This document shows positions 31,019 through 43,045 of a stretch of 64,000 nt of DNA, piece by piece. Each line of letters opens with the position of its first letter. Position 1 is the stretch's first letter. The DNA is from Argyresthia goedartella. Its lineage: Eukaryota > Arthropoda > Insecta > Lepidoptera > Argyresthiidae. The translations under genes were made by a program, and so were the position numbers. The notes under the pieces were generated by a model that was given only the letters and a program-made list of their open reading frames with translations, was not told the DNA's origin and did no database searches. The DNA lies in NCBI GenBank assembly GCA_949825045.1, contig OX463822.1, forward strand, positions 2,795,001 to 2,859,000, read 5' to 3'.

Positions 31019-33070
31019 TTACCCGCAAGGGGGACAAAAAAAATATATCTGAATACGTTCAATCATGTCCTTGTGTAATGCATACTGAGGGTTCCAGGCA
31101 GTGCTGCCGTACTCAAGGACACTGCGAATGTAGGGATAATGTAAGATGCGCACGCAGCTCACATCCGTGAAGGGTTTGCTCACCCTTAGGATAAAGCCAA
31201 GTCTCCTATAAGCTTTTTTAGTGATGGCAGCTATGTGGTCTTCGAATTTTAACTTGGAATCCAGCAGGATACCCAGATCTATCACGGAGTTTACCTTCTG
31301 GATTGGGATGTTGTTGAGTGTGGACGATTGGCATAGTACGCCTTGTGAAGGAGACAGCATTGCATTTAGCTTCATTAACGTTTATCCTGTTGATATCGTA
31401 GTACACTGACAATCGATTTAAATCCTCCTGCAAGCTGATGCAGTCTTGTGAGGATGTAATATTCATGAAGACTTTTTGTCGTCAGCGTCCCAGAGAAAAT
31501 TCGCGTGTATAAAACAGTGTCCGATATCATAAAGGTATGCAACGTAAAGTAAAGGGCCCAAGATAGAGCTCTGGGGAAAGCCGGATAGTATGCAAGTACG
31601 GTCAGATCTACTCTCTCCGATCACAACTGCCTGACTTCTTTTATTAACATATGATTCGGTCCAGCGAAGCAGATCCCCCTGTATTCCAAGTATTTCTAGC
31701 TTGCGAATCAGTATGATGTGATCCACCCTATCAAACGCTTTCTCAAAGTCAGTATAGACCGCGTCTACCTGACCTCCGCTGTACATACCTCTTAGAACCT
31801 CATTCACAAACAAAGCCAGGTTGTTTGCTATTGATTTCGAACGTACAAAGCCATGCTGTTGACTAGGGATATTGCGTGAGATATTTTCGTTTATTTGTTT
31901 ATGTACTACACGCTCCATGATCTTACTCAAAACGTATACTCAAAATTTATATCGGCCTATAGTTCTCAACCGATTACTTGAAACCTTTTTTGTGGACCCG
32001 TGAAACGATCTATTAAAAATCAAAGACACAGGTGAGGCAAGAGATCCAGCGTATCGAGATATAAAAAGTGGTGGAATCCCGTCACTGCCGGGGACTACTA
32101 CACTTTTATCAAGACTACGCAACAGTTTCAAGATATACTGCTCAGAAACGGTAATGCTACTTGCAATCGCTGACATGAAGGTTCAGGCAGTTCAACATGT
32201 GGATATGAGCTGGCAGGTAACCTAAACATATTGCTGAAAAATGAGTTGAAAGCGTCACAAGTTTCTTTTTCAGACTTTAGCTTCCTAGAGCCATATGTCA
32301 TTTTTTGACATTTGTCCTTCTCTTTAATTATGTTTATGAGGGAGCGACTGTACCACAACGGATACTGATGGGAACCGCAGGTATTCAGTTTAGGCACAAA
32401 TCTCTCAATAGCTTCTCTGATGTTTGCTGTTAGTATACCGACCGCATCATTAACTGAACCATTAACAAAAACAGACTAATCTAGTCCACTGAGATGTTCA
32501 GCCTCGTAGTTACCCTTACGATACTGATATCGAAGGTACCTGGTGCAGGGTATGTTTTTGATACTTAGCTCAAAGGTTTCAAGTTCAAGCGAAATAAGAA
32601 ATTGATCTTCATTGACAATCGAGGATGTGGCTTTTTGCACGTTAATGGAAAAGTTTGTATGTACAATCGAACCATCTGAATCATGCATGACCCACCATAA
32701 GCTTATTTTGCTAAACCCCTTAAATGCAAGTAGGTCGAAATTCGCTTGAAGGTTTATTTCCTTGGTAACGAACTTGTTATCATTTGATTAGACACTGACA
32801 TTTACATAGATCTTACAAGTTTGAAAGTTTCAAACGAATTATCAGGCAAATGGGTCATGATTCAGTTGGTTCGATTGTACACTAAGTCTAAAATATTTTC
32901 GCATATATTTTTAATGTATTGTGTTGCTTAAAACCTAGATAATCCATAAGGTTTGTCATGTTAACAACTGAGTTTCGAAACTCGGTGGTACCCTTTTTCC
33001 TACAAATAAGTGCGCCAGAATCCCAACATATACAAGATAAATTAAAATCACCTATCACCATAAAATATTA
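31019..33070 (-). pseudogene. Decayed Jockey-like LINE ORF2, minus strand
   Basis: Read from right to left: an endonuclease piece with VIGDFNLSCICWDSGA (33060-33010), linker fragments, then RT pieces (31930-31463) QQHGFVRSKSIANNLALF, VYTDFEKAFDRVDH, LSGFPQSSILGPLLY and an ADD remnant. C-terminal thumb fragments follow (31375-31019: VIDLGILLDSKLKFEDH, RSVLEYGSTAWNP). At least four frameshifts and several stops separate them, and the RT signature reads PQSS where PQGS is usual. The closest match is the Jockey/BS group. Dead copy, truncated at its 3' end. Confidence 0.7.
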
Positions 33071-33099
33071 TTCTAAATGAATCTGAGTTATGTCAGACA

Positions 33100-33275
33100 A
33101 CGCCTCTATAAAGCATTGTGGACGAAGCGGCAGCTCATCGCTAGGCGGCAGGTTACGCGAGCGCTATGTGCAGGTCTCGCTCGGAGACGAGTGCGGCCCC
33201 AAGTACTGTTAGCCAGATACACTCATGGTCGGCTCGTTCCCACTCGGGCCGCGGCCGGGCGCCGAGCATAGTAGT
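33100..33275. other. GC-rich island
   Basis: About 170 bases of clearly higher GC than the surroundings (many CG dinucleotides, 'gggccgcggccgggcgccg'). The + frame 33077-33271 is open and Arg-rich, but that is expected from base composition. No similarity is recognised. It lies at the end of the LINE. Confidence 0.4.
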
Positions 33276-33299
33276 ACTAATAACTTAACAGTTCTTCTG

Positions 33300-33700
33300 G
33301 AGACAAGGAATTACTCAAAGCTAGAATATGTCATCTTTTTTGTCTTTGGAAGCTTTATTTACACTAGGAGGTAGATTTTCTATATTGTCAGATACCTCAC
33401 AGTCTCTAACATCAACTTGTTCTCCTTCAATAGAGAATAAACTGGGCCATACATTTCATGAACATGATTGAAAGAAAGATTAGCAGCAGTCCATCTACGT
33501 TTTATATTAGAGGTATAGTTCCGGCGAAAGTCTGAGAAAATCACAGTGAAGATTAGCAGCAGTCCATCTACGTTTTATATTAGAGTTATAGTTCCGGCGA
33601 AATTCTCAGAAAATCACAGTGACTTCTTCATTTAATTGCAAGCCAAGCCCTGTTTTAGATGTTCACAAAATTTGACACCATCCTAAAATGTTTTAGACTT
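33300..33700 (-). pseudogene. Remnant of an unidentified coding sequence with an internal duplication
   Basis: The minus strand gives a 40-codon open stretch containing NIKRRWTAANLSFNHVHEMY. A tandem duplication (33478-33550 and 33551-33622, 73-bp unit) repeats part of it and breaks the frame, because 73 is not a multiple of three. It may derive from a transposon protein; no family is recognised. Confidence 0.35.
33478..33622. repeat. Two-copy 73-bp tandem duplication
   Basis: Each unit starts 'gattagcagcagtccatcta'. The two differ at only a few bases, so the duplication is recent. Confidence 0.85.
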
Positions 33701-33731
33701 CTCTTTTAAAAGCATAAATAAGTCGATTCTA

Positions 33732-33757
33732 TGAATAATAATAATAATAATAATAAT
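33732..33757. repeat. (AAT)n microsatellite
   Basis: Eight consecutive AAT-type triplets. Confidence 0.85.
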
Positions 33758-34040
33758 TTACGTTTATTGCCATAAAGAATACAGTTTTTTGATACATGCT
33801 ATGATAATATTTCCCTGAGACAATAGGAAGTGGCTGAGCTCCTGCTTACACGGAATCGGGACTCCATGTAGCGCTGATTTTCAGCCTATCCCTCTCCCCT
33901 GAGGTTTTGAGGGGGGTAACATGTCATCGAGGGTCGCCATAGAGTATAAATTTATATAATAAAATAAGCAAAAAACACAGAGATATAAAATCACTAAGTT
34001 AGCATTTGGACTGTCTTCTGCTGACTCTTTTATTATATTG

Positions 34041-34065
34041 TGTGTATATATGTGTGTGTGTGTGT

Positions 34066-34110
<45 letters not shown>

Positions 34111-34113
34111 TGT
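34041..34113. repeat. (TG)n microsatellite
   Basis: About 70 bases of TG dinucleotides with a few interruptions (ta, tc, gg). Confidence 0.9.
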
Positions 34114-34453
34114 ATTAGCTAGTTTGTGGTTCCTTTTCCATGACTCTTACTTTAGAAATAGTTTTTTTTGCTAAACTCTTTCCAGTAAGCATGCTCAGTT
34201 GCTGTGTATAATTTTGACGTTTCATTAGAGCTAATCTGTATTTATTTTTAAAGTAGTTAGGGCTTTATTTACAACAAGTTTTGTATCGATCGCGAATATT
34301 TGATAATAACAAAGAACGATAGCTACCACTGTTAGTTAACATTTAAAATTATTTAACTACACACGTATCATAAACCCTCTTTACTGCGTACAGAAACCGC
34401 ATGTTACGATCAGCATAATGTTAAACTACTTGGTAAAAACCCATTTCTTATCT

Positions 34454-34491
34454 GAAAAATTACACATTATGACCATAATGTGTAATTTTTC
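34454..34491. repeat. Perfect 38-bp palindrome
   Basis: 18-bp arms (gaaaaattacacattatg and its complement) around two bases 'ac'. Confidence 0.9.
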
Positions 34492-34631
34492 TGCATATTA
34501 TGACATTCAAATTACGAACACCGACGCCCGCCTGCAGCACGTTGGTACTACAGAACAAGCTAAACAACTGCAGAGCCACAATGCCGGTCTAACATGCAGT
34601 TCCAGAACACATCAAAGAGAACTTATGATAT

Positions 34632-34790
34632 GTGTGTAGATAAACTAGTGTATGTAACTGCACATAATAAGGCATTAAAACTCTCGAGTGATATTATTAT
34701 GAATCTCGCCTTCTGCTCGTTTCATAAACCCACTCTCGAGTATTAATGCCCTCCATCATGTAGCAGTCACATAAACTACTATTATAATGG
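34632..34790. mobile_element. Imperfect-palindrome MITE
   Basis: The left arm (34650-34690, 'aaggcattaaaactctcgag') and the complement of the right arm (34730-34785, 'ggcattaatactcgagag') align, and the similarity continues outward (taactgcacat versus tgactgctacat). The sequence between them is about 40 bases. No coding capacity. Confidence 0.5.
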
Positions 34791-34959
34791 ATATAACTGG
34801 GTCCCCTTTTCTAGGATTGAAATAATTTCATAATTTGCTTTTTAAGATCAATAATTTAGAGTAAATACGACAAAATATGTTGTAGGCTTGCAGGTTGGTT
34901 AGAAAATGTATATAATCAGACTGAATACCTAATCATCATATAGTCAGACGATATTTTGA

Positions 34960-36070
34960 CAGTGCTAATAGGGTTTACAAGTTACGTTGAGGAAATTATC
35001 ATACTAGGAGACTTTAATCTAAGTTACATCCACTGGCACAATATAGACAATGACTCTCACAGGGCTCCAATCAACTACGACAATACTTCAGGCTTACAAC
35101 ATGTAGATTTCATCTCTATGAACAGTCTTTATCAATTCAACGATATCGGTAATAAAGATGATAAAGTGCTGGACCTTGTTCTTGCCAATATTCCCCACGT
35201 GACCGTCACTCGATCTCTTGACACCCTCAGCAAGCTATTTAGCTTGCTGAGGGTGTCAGAGCAGGATGGTAGGGATCTCCCTACCATCCTGCTCTAGACA
35301 ATCACTTTTCGTCATTACGGCTGACTCATCTAAAACCCAACCCTGGATTCCACTGCAACTTTTTTTATAGGCGACTATGATGCTCTTAAGCTAAACCTAA
35401 AGTCTATCAAATGGGACTAAATATTCCAACACTGCGGGGACATCAACGAAATGACCTCACTGTTTTACTTCACGTTGTCCCCAAACAGAGGACCAAAACA
35501 AATAACCGCCATCATGGTTCAACCGTCAACTTTCAAGATTAACAGCTGAAAAAGAAAAGTAAGAAGGAAATATCGAAAATACCAAAACCTGCGTGACAAA
35601 ATTTTATTCGGTATCGCGCGAGAACTTTGTAACAAACTCTATGACACCTGCGTCAGAAACTACTTGAATGCCAGTATGCCAGACAACCCCAAAGTTGAAT
35701 GAACTGATGAATGGAAAAAGGGGGAATTGTTCCTGTACACAATGAGGCAATGAAGACGACATCAAGAACTATCGACCCATTTCAATGTGATCATGTTTCT
35801 CAAAACTCTTATTTGTCCACTGATCATTCAGCACATCGACACGATCATCTCACCTGAACAAAACCGTTTTAAGCGCGGGCGCTCGGTAGAAACTTACTTG
35901 GTGTCGTAGATTGACCATTAGTCGCAATTTAAAAATATATAAGACCGTCACGTCAATAGAGGACATGTAACTGCTGCAAAATGATCTAGACGAGATCGCG
36001 AGCTGGTGCCACGAAAACGGAATGCTCTTAAATACCACAAAGTGCTACCACATCACTTTCACTAAAAGCG
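34960..36070 (+). pseudogene. Decayed LINE ORF2, plus strand
   Basis: An endonuclease piece at 34985-35300 contains EIIILGDFNLSYIHW and LDLVLAN. Then, in other frames, RT pieces: LICPLIIQHIDTIISPEQNRFKRGRSVETYL (35815-35905, split by shifts) and NDLDEIASWCHENGMLLNTTKC (35975-36040). The YADD motif is missing. The endonuclease frame is interrupted by two abutting palindromes at 35220-35295. A CR1/Jockey-type copy, fully inactive. Confidence 0.6.
35220..35295. repeat. Two abutting perfect palindromes
   Basis: The first has 17-bp arms (35220-35236 and 35241-35257; gacaccctcagcaagct) around 'attt'. The second begins at the next base, with 18-bp arms (35258-35275 and 35278-35295; agagcaggatggtaggga) around 'tc'. 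Both are free of mismatches. Confidence 0.95.
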
Positions 36071-36537
36071 CAGGCCAATAGCTTCTTCATACTCCCTGAA
36101 GGGAGACAAATTTCAGGTCTTTTAAAATTCAGGTTCATTAAAATTTAAAGCTGGCAACTTGAAGTATGGAAAGTTCGGTTCGTGCCATAAGTCGGCTACG
36201 AAGTAACGAAAAAGTTAGAGTTATGCATAGTTTGTATTTTGCTTAATTCAAAGTTGGTGATATGTTTATTTGGTATATTCCAAGGTAGGCGTTTTGCGTA
36301 AAGTTGGTATTTCGCGAAGGTATATGGTTTTATTCGTCTAAAGTATCGTCCGTTTTATGCACAAAAGTCTTTATTTTCTATAAATATTAACATTTGTTTT
36401 GAAAACGTCATTTTATGCCTCTTCTCTATATTGGACCACTGCGGGAGAGTATGGCAAAGAAATTCCCACAATTGATTTTTAGATCTGTTTTAAATATAGG
36501 GTTTGTTTAACTAGGACAAATATTGCATATCATAAAT

Positions 36538-36718
36538 ATTTTATCTCTTAATTGTACATTAGGACTATATCCTCTCTATATTTTATTTTTCTCCTTTCTT
36601 CACAGGTTAGCTGTAAGATTTTTTTTTATAAATAAGCTCACTTTTGCATACTGTGCGTGTTATATTTACCATTGTGTTTTCTGTGCAATAAAGGATTATT
36701 ATTATTATTATAAATAAT
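36538..36718 (+). repeat. LINE 3' UTR, family shared with 8525-8675
   Basis: Begins 'ctcttaattgtacattagga' and ends with CAATAAAGGATTATT and ATT triplets. It probably belongs to the plus-strand LINE fragment ending near 36070, with unrelated or unalignable sequence between. Confidence 0.6.
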
Positions 36719-36789
36719 ATGCAGGAATAAACAATTACAAAATTATAAAGCGAGTTCTGAGTTAGTTGGATTAACCGATTAAACATTCA

Positions 36790-37125
36790 ATACCTGGGTT
36801 TTTTTTATCCTCAGCCGGGGATCTAACACGGAACCCCTCGCACGGTATTCAAAGCCACCATCGCAGCGTTGCAGAGGTCGTCAAAAGTAAGATGTAGTTA
36901 TGATTGGTTGGCTCAAGCAGTTATATGTTTCATATTGATTTCCATTTAGTATTGAGGAACCATCCAGAGCCTCAATATCGAATAATTATCCAAGCACATC
37001 ACAATATCTACATACCGGCACATACATTGCTTCTGGCCCCACACTAGGATACCCTGTGTCGTGGCAACCAGTAAAAGCGATAATACTTACATGTAAACAT
37101 TCAAGATGTAGGTATTTTTATAAAC
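36790..37125 (-). repeat. SINE copy in two pieces, minus strand
   Basis: 36805-36885 is the complement of the tRNA-like head (B-box GGTTCCGTGTTAGATCC, altered), and 37012-37125 is the complement of the body ('ctggccccacactaggatac'). About 130 unrelated bases separate them, so either two partial copies or one copy with an insertion. Confidence 0.55.
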
Positions 37126-37129
37126 CTGA

Positions 37130-39800
37130 CATTAAGATGATTGTGAAAAAAAGTTCACATCACATCTATGATGAAATGACAGCGAAGCAAAGGCGTAAGG
37201 TTTTCATCTGCACCCATTGAGAAAGAAGCCCAAAAAATAAATCTAAAAAACATAAGAAGAAATACAAAAACAAGCATGCATGATGCAATGATCGCAAATT
37301 GTAATGCAAAGGCAAGATAGCATGGCAATAGAAAGGCAAGATTTCAGGATGAAATACAGGATAAAATTGCATGCTTTCCCACATAATCATGCACACAAGG
37401 ATACCATTCCTTATCTTTTCACCACAAATAGATAGAGACTAGCACGACCGACAAAGTCCTCCCAAATAATTGAGATACAAAGCGCCCACAACATTAATGC
37501 ACAACAGTTTATGGAGTCGCTATTGTACCTTTAGAGCCTTTGTACAAGGCGCAGTTTAAACGCGCAGACAACGCGTCGTCATCAAAGTGACGCAGCAGCA
37601 GATTATACCTTTATATATATAGATATTCCAAATTTGCCCTTCCAAGGGCAATGTTCAACAGAACCGTCATCGAATTTCTTGTCACGCACTATCGCACGTA
37701 CAATCCCAGTCACAGCAGGAACTGTTTTCAAATACTGGTTTTTGTTCGCGTAGAGAGGGTCTCGTCTCGTCATAGAAAACATTTCATTAACAAACTTCTT
37801 CCTACATAATCGAGGTGCAGTATGCCCAGAGCATATTCGCAAAACCACAGCATGAAGATTAACTACCAGACAAGTAACTTTACAAAGTCCCCGACTACGA
37901 CGGTGTAATCGACGTGCCACAGAAGCCGCGTAATCCTGCAATTACAGGCAGGTGCAGGACGCTATTACCCCCTATGTCTCAACCACTCTGCCCCGTCTTA
38001 ACTACTTCCGGTGGAACGGGCGACTTCCGGGCAGGTTGGTGAGGAATGTTGCTATAAGCCTTCATTGTTTGCCGTTGTGCCGAGTTCCTAGGAACGTTAT
38101 GACCTAAGGTACGCACAGGTGATAAGGGCGACATCGTTGCCACGGGGAAAAAAAACAAACTTAAATTTCAAAATGATTATTTCAGAACACATTGATACTG
38201 AGAGGTACAGGCACAAGAAACAAACAAAGTTAAATAAACTCTTAGTAAAACAATTAATATTACACAAACCCAACAATACATTACTTTATTACTTGAAGGC
38301 AATTCGACAGATTTACAACTTAAACGTATGGAGAGTTTGTCTAGCAGAATATGTTTTTAATTATATTTAGTTAAAATGAATGAATGAGTGAATGACCTTG
38401 TGTTTGCGTAGTTCCACCAACAGTTTGCCAGAGTGCATGATGGATTATAGCTCGTTAGCCTGCTGCTAAGTCGATTTCGTCTAAAAGTATGTCAGAAAAT
38501 TAAGTTGCCATAGTCGTTCAAGAAATAATCAGTTTCCATCAACTTTCTTCTTCATCCTGCATGGGTTTTCAAGTTAATTACTGGGACATTTCAACATTAT
38601 CGAGGTCCTTCAATCCTTTTGCAATTTGTAGAACTAATTACAAACGATTCCGGACTATATCAATCTACGAAAATAAGGGAAACGCGACAATTCTGCAGTT
38701 TACTCTGATACTTTGATTTAGTTCTGATCCAGGTTTAATGACCTCCCATTGATAGCTTGAAACTGATTAGCGAAAGCAATTTGCAAATTTAGTTATTCGA
38801 ATTTGGAATGACTATTCGTCGGTGTGCTTAGATGATATTTAGGGCACCGATACATAGAAGTGAAGTATTTTCAGCTTTATCAAATCTCACGATATCTTGC
38901 TCGCCCTAGTTTCTGAATATTATCCGATAATCCTTTCAGTTTGTGGTTTTGAAGAATCTTCACCAACATCAAAATTTGACTACTCAGAATGCGTTTATTT
39001 CATACGAGATGTCATTCTCAATAACCCACGGCATCGTATGACGCCATCTATGACGCAATTTTTTAAATATTACGATGTGGCGTGTGGTAAATGCCATGAT
39101 TAATACGTGTATGGACGCCAAGTGACTAACAAATTAGCTCCTGCAATTACCAGTCCGTACAACTTTCATACAAAAAACTGGGAAAAAAACATTCGTTGTT
39201 GGACTGTTTGCGACAGCGACCTGCCGGCCGATTCAAAAAATCGTAAAGTATGTTTTATTGCTTGAATTTGAGCTAAGTCTTTCTTTCATTCCTACAAACA
39301 ATTGTTTCTGTATTAGAAATATACAAATCGTTGTGAATTTCATCCAACTCGAAAATCAGCAAATCAACATTATTTATGTCGAGATGGACCATTTTCTAGT
39401 AGATTTAGATTTACCTTTTCTTTAAGATTCTCACGTTGTTACAAAAATAAGCTACGGTTGCTATACCATTTATTTTACATAGGCTGAGAGAAGGTTCTTC
39501 TGCTACTCAGAAGCTCAACTCTCATAGTGCTATTAGTCAAACAGAATCACTTGATAAATGAGTCAAGAAGTAAAATAATGGGAGCTGTAATGTCATGAGA
39601 AATGATTTCTTTTGGCTCGCAACATACCACCGGTAACCTGCTCTTGTCGGCGGTCAGACGGCAACTATCCCATTCTGTCATTACTGACAAAATGTCTGCG
39701 TTCGAGACAAAAACAATACTATAATTTATATATAAATAGAAAATACACTACAACCCTCCCTTGTTTTAATGATTTATTTAGTGATATTGCCCAAGAATAT
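37130..39800. other. Mostly unrecognised AT-rich sequence
   Basis: Several frames of 60-112 codons are open (for example 37603-37941 minus, 38119-38370 plus, 38897-39103 plus). None shows a recognisable domain, signal peptide or repeat in this reading. The minus-strand 112-codon frame is the longest and is Arg/Cys-rich. Confidence 0.35.
37603..37941 (-). other. Orphan open frame, 112 codons
   Basis: Intact from ATG to stop, basic, with Cys at several positions (CKVTCLVV, ICSGHTAPRLC). No signal peptide or known motif. No TATA box or splice context was identified. It could be chance or TE-derived. Confidence 0.2.
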
Positions 39801-39809
39801 TTAACAGAA

Positions 39810-41048
39810 ACCATTATTATTATTATTAAGAGTCTACTGTGTCCCACTACTGGGCAAAGGCCTCTCTCCCCTTTTTCTATTCTTTGCGGTCCTGAGCGGT
39901 TACCCAACAGTTCGTATCCCAGAGATCCAACTCATCTCTCCACCACTTTCTCTTTGTACTGGGAGCCCATTGCGTGGATATCTTAGCCTATCGATTTGGG
40001 TGCATCCGAGCATCATGGCCGACCCAGTCCCACTTAAATTGGGCCGTCCTCTGAACTTAATCTATGAATTTAGTCATAGAGCGCAACTCCGTATTCTGGA
40101 CCCTATCAAGGAGCTGGACTCCGAGAATGCTACGCTCCATGTTTCTTTGGCAAACCCCGAGTTTGAATCTTTGCGCGTCAGTCAAATACCAGGTTTGGGC
40201 TCTGTAGGTAAGGTTGAGGAGAATGCACATGCCCGTGAGCTTGCGTATGAGGGACACTGGAAGTTCTCCCTTTCTAAGCTCCTTCATAGACCAAAGCTTT
40301 CCAGGCGTTGTCCTGTCGAGCCTTGAAAGAGACTATTTAGCCTAGATAGATGTATTCCTGGACATATGCAATTCTGAACCCATCCACATCTACCGTATGC
40401 TCCTTGCTGTTAGTCATGACCTTGGTTTTCGATAAATTCATGCTAAAACCAATCTCGAGGCTTGCTTGGCTGAGTTTTTGCAGCAAATATTGTATGTGTA
40501 GCCCAGAAGCCGAATAAGAGAACAGGACTATATCGTACTCAAAGCGAAGGTTTGTGAGCTTCACCGCCCCTATTTTCCCAATATGGGTCTAGTTTCTTAA
40601 AAACTTCTTCCAATACATTGATAAAAAGTTTAAGGGAGAGAGGATCGCTTTGTTTAACGCCTTTTTCAATAGGAAATGGAGGACCTGGACTTTTGAGTTT
40701 TAATAGAGGCGGTAATGTAATCATATGTTTCTTTGATAAGATTGATGTAGAAAATGTTGATGTTCTGATTCGGAAGGGCTCTAAATATGGACTCGTGAGA
40801 TATAATATCGAAGGCCTTATAATAATTGACGAAAGCAACATAGAGTGGGAGGTTAAGTTCTTGATACTTCTCTATGATTTGGTTCAGAGTTTGCAGGTGG
40901 TCTGTGGTTGACATACCGGGATGAAAACCAGCTTGCTCGGGTGGTTGAGCTTAGTCGTGTAGACCAGATATGCGGCGCTCTAACACTTTAATAAAAGCCT
41001 TATACAGGTGCGATGTAAGGCTGATAGGATGGTAGTTGCCGACATCTG
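39810..41048 (-). pseudogene. Decayed RTE-type LINE, 5'-truncated
   Basis: Read right to left, in several frames: STTDHLQTLNQIIEKYQELNLP (40914), YYKAFDIISHESIF, GPPFPIEKGVKQSDPLSLKLFINVLEEVF (40760-40600), TNLRFEYDIVLFSYSASGL (40550), NLSKTKVMTNSKEHTVDV (40430), and a C-terminal block TYRAQTWYLTDAQRFKLGVCQRNMERSILGV (40200). This order matches RTE-clade proteins. The catalytic FADD is changed to FEYD and the QGDP block to QSDP, so it is inactive. A (TTA)n tail on the minus strand at 39812-39828 marks the 3' end. Confidence 0.75.
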
Positions 41049-41862
41049 ATCACTGTGATCATTTATATGAAGGCAACTAAACTCGATAACGTGACTAGTC
41101 GGGAATGGGAAGAGTTTCGTAATGGACTTTCCACTCCTCCTGCCTTATCCGTCACGACCTTTCTTTGCAATAGAGCTGACCACTTAGAGACTCTTGAGAA
41201 GTCCCGCCCCTTGAAACATATGTCGCATATGGCCAGCACTTATTCAAAGCCGAAGAGTTATCTCTTAGCCACCAACACAAGTTACTACAATAAAAGCGCT
41301 TGCCCCATGTGTAAACAATCGCATCTGCTGTACACTTGCCATGCTTATCGCAACTTACCCGTCGCTACACGCAAACAAAAGGCAAAAGAATATAAGGTTT
41401 GCCTAAACTGCCTTCGCCTTGGTCATACTGAAACACGGTGTGCACTTATTCACTGCAAATATTGCAAGCTTAAGCGTAACATCCTACTGCATGTTGATAA
41501 GGAGACTGAGCACGTGGCGCGTGATAATATTGTCTTCACAGAAAATCAATTAACTCAATCAAGTGTCGTTCTACTTTCCACAGCACTCGTCAAGATTCTG
41601 GATAATAAAGGGGAGCAGCACACTGCCTCGGAGTCTTATTGGACAACGGAAGTACAGCAAACTTCATATCCAAGAAGTTCAGCCGAAAACTCTATCTAAA
41701 CATAAACGCTGCTAGGTTTACATTGGTGACAGGTATAAATTGCCAAGTTACGAGTAGTTCACAGTCTTGATCACTCAAATTGGGGTCTTACAATGGGGAC
41801 TACAATATGAAGGACGACTGCTACATACTGCCACAAATCACTTCTTCATTATCACACATATT

Positions 41863-41918
41863 TGCCGACAGAGTGGCAATATTTTCGCATATCTGTGGCG
41901 GGCGTACGGGCCGGCACA
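41863..41918 (-). repeat. Internally deleted 3' LTR of the nested BEL/Pao element
   Basis: Keeps both LTR ends (tgccgacagagt... and ...ggccggcaca) but lacks the middle. Confidence 0.7.
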
Positions 41919-42850
41919 GATACTCCCCCCTTTACAAAAATTTAAACATTGGACTACAAAATACAAAACATAACAAAAAATAAAATATTCTACGAAACAT
42001 GTTACAAATTGATATAATGCTGCGAGTTCAATCTTGATTTTGCGAGTTCAGCAATTGCCTGTTGTGATTCGTAGATAATGACAGCCCATTTGCACTCTTG
42101 AAATCACGTTTTATGCGTGTAAGGTCAAGAATGTAGTTATCAGCTATCTTGAGTTTGCGCTCCTCAGTCAAAGATTTATGTCCAAAGTTGTTCTTATTGG
42201 GGTTTGGTGCTATTTTGTTCTGCATTGATCTTGTCTGCGAGGTAAATTGCGTGGTGATTGCTCCATCTTCTGCTCCTCGTATGGGGTTAATGTTGCACGT
42301 GACGTTGTATGATATTCTAAATGTCGTCTCTTTTTTTATAGACTGGGGTGCAGGGTCAGCGGTCATGGATATGCCTCTCCATGTACTAGTCACTGTACAC
42401 TGTTATGACGAAGTGCTCGATGAGATGACTGATGATGATGACGATGATTGCTTCTGGCTGTAGAACGTTTGTCTGTTCCGGAACTATGGAATAAAGCATT
42501 GCTTGTTCTTTACTCTTCTCTATTCTTGACTATATCGCCGTAATTTTTGATATTATGTGGTGGGGTGTCTTCATAACTCGCTATCAACCGATCATTGACC
42601 TGCGGTCCACAGTTGAGGTTATGAGGTTGCTAGTGGGCTGCGTATTTTCCACTGCTGCTTCGTTGGCTTAGGATATGCGAACGAAGGCAGGAACTATTTC
42701 ACCGATATCTCGGCAACTTTATGATGCAGTCTTCTTGGCGCCTGAGTCTCCATTGCGGAAACATTTTGAAAGGCGAATCCAGCTTATTTCTTCACTTCAA
42801 TGAAGATTTTACCGAAACTTGCTCGATGTTCACTGTCGCGGTCACCACTT

Positions 42851-43045
42851 TGCCGACAGAGTAGCAACCGACGGGAGATGTAATAAAAGGCTTGTCACTG
42901 CATGCTCAATTAATGTCGTGTCTATTGATTGGAATACAATCCTAGCTAATATACTAGGTTGGTACATGTAATTAATGACGTGCATAAAACATAGTACGTG
43001 ATGAGATATTTCCGCATATCTGTGGCGGGCGTACGGGCCGGCACA
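42851..43045 (-). repeat. 5' LTR of the nested BEL/Pao element
   Basis: 195 bp; ends match the short copy at 41863-41918 over the first ~17 and last ~38 bases. A scrap of the same LTR type lies at 30935-30985. Confidence 0.7.

Larger units (their letters stand above)
41863..43045 (-). mobile_element. BEL/Pao element nested in another BEL/Pao element
   Basis: The minus-strand copy has LTRs at both ends: 42851-43045 (195 bp, its 5' LTR) and a shortened 41863-41918 (its 3' LTR, about 139 bases deleted from the middle). Both read TGTGCCGG...TCGGCA on the minus strand. Beside the 5' LTR is a primer-site-like TGGTGACCGCGACAG, and beside the 3' LTR a polypurine tract AAAGGGGGGAGTATC. Flanks are atatt and atata, a 4/5 target duplication. 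The roughly 930-bp interior has no intact frame, so gag-pol is almost wholly deleted. The surrounding protease sequence resumes on the far side. Confidence 0.75.

Noticed and set aside
33077..33271. Arg-rich 64-codon frame in the GC-rich island
   Set aside because: Arg richness follows from CG-rich composition; no recognisable domain or start context.
34041..34113. TG repeat as a regulatory Z-DNA element
   Set aside because: No gene nearby that it could serve; treated as an ordinary microsatellite.
38119..39103. Open frames at 38119-38370 and 38897-39103 as host exons
   Set aside because: No convincing splice sites, motifs or composition change; kept only as unassigned sequence.
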